Source: Bacillota bacterium (GTDB lineage Bacteria > Bacillota > UBA4882 > UBA8346). Taken from it: a DNA stretch of 45,436 nt. Positions 43,741 to 45,436 of this stretch are shown here, piece by piece. The position numbers were made by a program, and so were the translations under genes. The first letter of the stretch is position 1. Every line of letters begins with the position of its first letter. Under the pieces are notes generated by a model, which saw only the letters and a program-made list of their open reading frames with translations, had not been told where the DNA came from and did no database searches. The DNA lies in contig JAEZJQ010000140.1 in assembly GCA_023436305.1 (NCBI GenBank), positions 1 to 45,436 on the forward strand, written 5' to 3'.

Positions 43741-45078
43741 TTACAATAAAGGTAACTGAATCGTAAATGTTGTTCCCGAACCGGGGTGACTGGTAACGTT
43801 GATGAATCCACCATGATTTTCAATGATGCTTTTGGCGATAGACAACCCTAAACCCACTTTGCCTTTCGACCGGGACGGATCCACTTGGTAGAAACGATCA
43901 AATATTTTATCGAGATGTTCGGAAGCGATTCCTTCTCCGGTGTCGGTTACTTCAAGCAAAATCTTTTTATCCTGCTGTTGTAATTGTAAGGATATTTTCC
44001 CACCGGGGGGCGTGTAATGAATTGCATTTTCAAGTAAAATCTCGATCACCCGCCGGATGTTTGACTCATCGCCATAACAGGTGATTTCCCGGGTAATGGT
44101 TGTGGATAAATTGATATTATTGGCATCGGCCAAAGGCTTAAAAGACTCGAAAACACTCGTCGTAACTTTATCAAGAGAAAAATTGGTCTTTTCCATACGG
44201 TATGCTTCTGAATCCACCCGTGTCAAAAATAAGAGCGAGGAGACCAGACCCGTCATTTGTTGAAGTTCTTCCCACACATTAGTCAACCAATCCATTTGGC
44301 TGGCAACGGTTTCCTGCGGATTACCGAGTACGACCTCCAGGTTGGTCTGGATGACGGTAAGCGGGGTGCGTAATTCATGGGAGGCGTCTGCCAGAAAATC
44401 TTTCTGTTGCTGCCAGGCTTTTTGAATGGGCTTAATTGCCCGCCGGGCCATAAAGAGACTACCGGCCATGGCTAAAATAAGATAAATAATGGCAATCATT
44501 ATCAAAGATACAACCATCAATTGTTGTATACTTTTTTCCTGTTTCAGGTCTTGAAATACCAATAGTGTTCCCGGTTGCTTTGCTAACGATGTCTTATAAA
44601 AAAAATATTTTGAACGGCGAAAATTTATAAGGCCGCTGTCTAGGCCGGTTTTATCAACCTGCTGCGCCAAAACCACCAAGTAAGTCTTTTCGAATGGTTG
44701 CCCGGGTGATTGAAAGGTGATCCTTCCTCTGGAATCGGTTTTGATATAAAAGAAGTGCGGAATCATCCGGTTCATATCCCGGGGAGACCCCGGGGGTGGT
44801 CCTGGAGGTCCCAGAGGCCCGTAAGTGCCAGATCTCGGAGGTTTATGGCGTTCCGCCGAAGGCCGGTCATGAAAATTCTGTCTACCATTTTCATCCAACG
44901 AAATTTCCGGAAGCATACCGGAATTGATCCCCTCGGCCAACTGTTTCGAGAACACCCGTGCATGGTTGATCATATTGATTTGTAACACAATATAAACACC
45001 AGCGGTGAGGGTTACAAAAAGAACCGTAATAATGGCCAGATTGGTCCCGATAAATTGCAGTTTTAATTTACGAAACAT
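43741..45078 (-). CDS. Membrane sensor histidine kinase with Pro-rich sensor loop
   Basis: The protein has 445 residues. Membrane segment 1 spans about 12-34 and segment 2 about 188-210, enclosing a 150-residue sensor region with a YGPLGPPGPPPGSPRDMN stretch. HisKA carries the phosphoacceptor His in DASHELRTPLTVIQ. The ATPase has ENAIHYTPPGG, DTGEGIASEHL and GKVGLGLSIAK. There is no clear HAMP domain. It starts 11 bases inside the response-regulator gene upstream on the same strand, so the two are translationally coupled. The pair is OmpR/EnvZ-like in domain layout; the signal is unknown. Confidence 0.92.
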   Translation of the reverse strand: MFRKLKLQFIGTNLAIITVLFVTLTAGVYIVLQINMINHARVFSKQLAEGINSGMLPEISLDENGRQNFHDRPSAERHKPPRSGTYGPLGPPGPPPGSPRDMNRMIPHFFYIKTDSRGRITFQSPGQPFEKTYLVVLAQQVDKTGLDSGLINFRRSKYFFYKTSLAKQPGTLLVFQDLKQEKSIQQLMVVSLIMIAIIYLILAMAGSLFMARRAIKPIQKAWQQQKDFLADASHELRTPLTVIQTNLEVVLGNPQETVASQMDWLTNVWEELQQMTGLVSSLLFLTRVDSEAYRMEKTNFSLDKVTTSVFESFKPLADANNINLSTTITREITCYGDESNIRRVIEILLENAIHYTPPGGKISLQLQQQDKKILLEVTDTGEGIASEHLDKIFDRFYQVDPSRSKGKVGLGLSIAKSIIENHGGFINVTSHPGSGTTFTIQLPLL

Positions 45079-45436
45079 CGGCTTCCCCTTGGAAATAATA
45101 ACCTACGCCGCGAACCGTCTTTATACAAGTTATATTTAGTTTTTTACGGAGATAATGAATATAAAGTTCGATATTGGCGAATTCGGTTTCGGAGTAATAT
45201 CCCCAAACCCTTTCAAAAATCAGTTCTTTGGTGATCACTTGCCCGTGGTTACGCATTAAAAGTTCCAGCAACAACGCTTCTTTGACGCTCAGTTGAATCA
45301 CATCCGTCCCCTTGAGCACTTCACATTTTAAGGGATCCAAGGTAAGTCCGGCCACGGTAATGGTATTTTCGACTAATTCTTTATTTTTTCTGCGGGCTAG
45401 CGCTCTTAACCTGGCTAATAATTCATCGGTGGAAAA
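45068..45436 (-). CDS. OmpR-family response regulator, C-terminal part (cut by window end)
   Basis: The frame is open to the last base. The visible 122 residues include the end of the receiver domain and linker (STDELLARLRALARRKN) and a full winged-helix domain: LSVKEALLLELLMRNHGQVI, YSETEFANIELYIHYLRKKL and the terminal VRGVGYYF. The phosphoacceptor domain lies outside. It overlaps the kinase gene by 11 bases and is its likely partner. Confidence 0.92.
   Translation of the reverse strand, partial: FSTDELLARLRALARRKNKELVENTITVAGLTLDPLKCEVLKGTDVIQLSVKEALLLELLMRNHGQVITKELIFERVWGYYSETEFANIELYIHYLRKKLNITCIKTVRGVGYYFQGEADVS

Overview
The window looks like chromosomal DNA of an anaerobic, endospore-forming, diderm member of the Bacillota (Firmicutes). 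Spore formation is suggested by a BclA-like collagen-repeat protein. Anaerobic metabolism is suggested by a four-subunit pyruvate/2-oxoacid:ferredoxin oxidoreductase. An outer membrane is suggested by a patatin-type V autotransporter with POTRA and beta-barrel regions, by solute-binding and other exported proteins with signal peptidase I sites instead of lipoboxes, and by a periplasm-spanning protein. The lineage is an inference; no rRNA or tRNA gene was recognised. Shine-Dalgarno sites are strong, and GTG or TTG starts are common.

Layout. 1-2.3 kb: 3' end of a BclA-like collagen gene and a glycosyltransferase that may glycosylate it. 2.3-7.4 kb: a cytoplasmic LacI-type sensor kinase with its REC-GGDEF-EAL regulator, and an eroded copy of the kinase C-terminus. 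7.9-10 kb: an OmpR/HAMP-kinase pair. 10-15.9 kb: a membrane-anchored glutamate-synthase-like FMN protein, a double zinc-ribbon protein, MurJ, a VTT/DedA-like protein and a PAP2 phosphatase. 15.9-18.2 kb: TetR and a frameshifted epimerase with a C-terminal zinc-finger-like region. 18.3-22 kb: a starch/glucan group (GH31 alpha-glucosidase, stand-alone CBM25 protein, secreted CBM-like protein). 22.1-27.7 kb: a nucleoside salvage locus (deoC, BMP-type binding protein, ABC ATPase, two permeases). 28-32.7 kb: envelope proteins and an NYN-domain protein. 33-35.6 kb: a decayed M56 sensor protease with its BlaI-type repressor and operator, then ysxC. 35.7-41.3 kb: a membrane-anchored DUF362-CBM9 protein and porCDAB. 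41.4-45.4 kb: a frameshifted CE2-like SGNH esterase, a proline-rich small protein, and an OmpR-type two-component pair running off the window.

Two themes stand out. First, four genes (glycosyltransferase, epimerase, M56 protease, SGNH esterase) carry single-base frameshifts, often at short homopolymers, while neighbours are intact; this means either real decay, slippage or read error. Second, two copies of a compound palindrome with identical geometry (AGTACTT, 16 bases, AAGTACC, 2 bases, GGTACT) sit 124 and 126 bp upstream of two outward-facing genes 3 kb apart, the NYN protein and the DUF362-CBM9 protein, in the same orientation relative to each gene. This looks like a small undescribed regulon.
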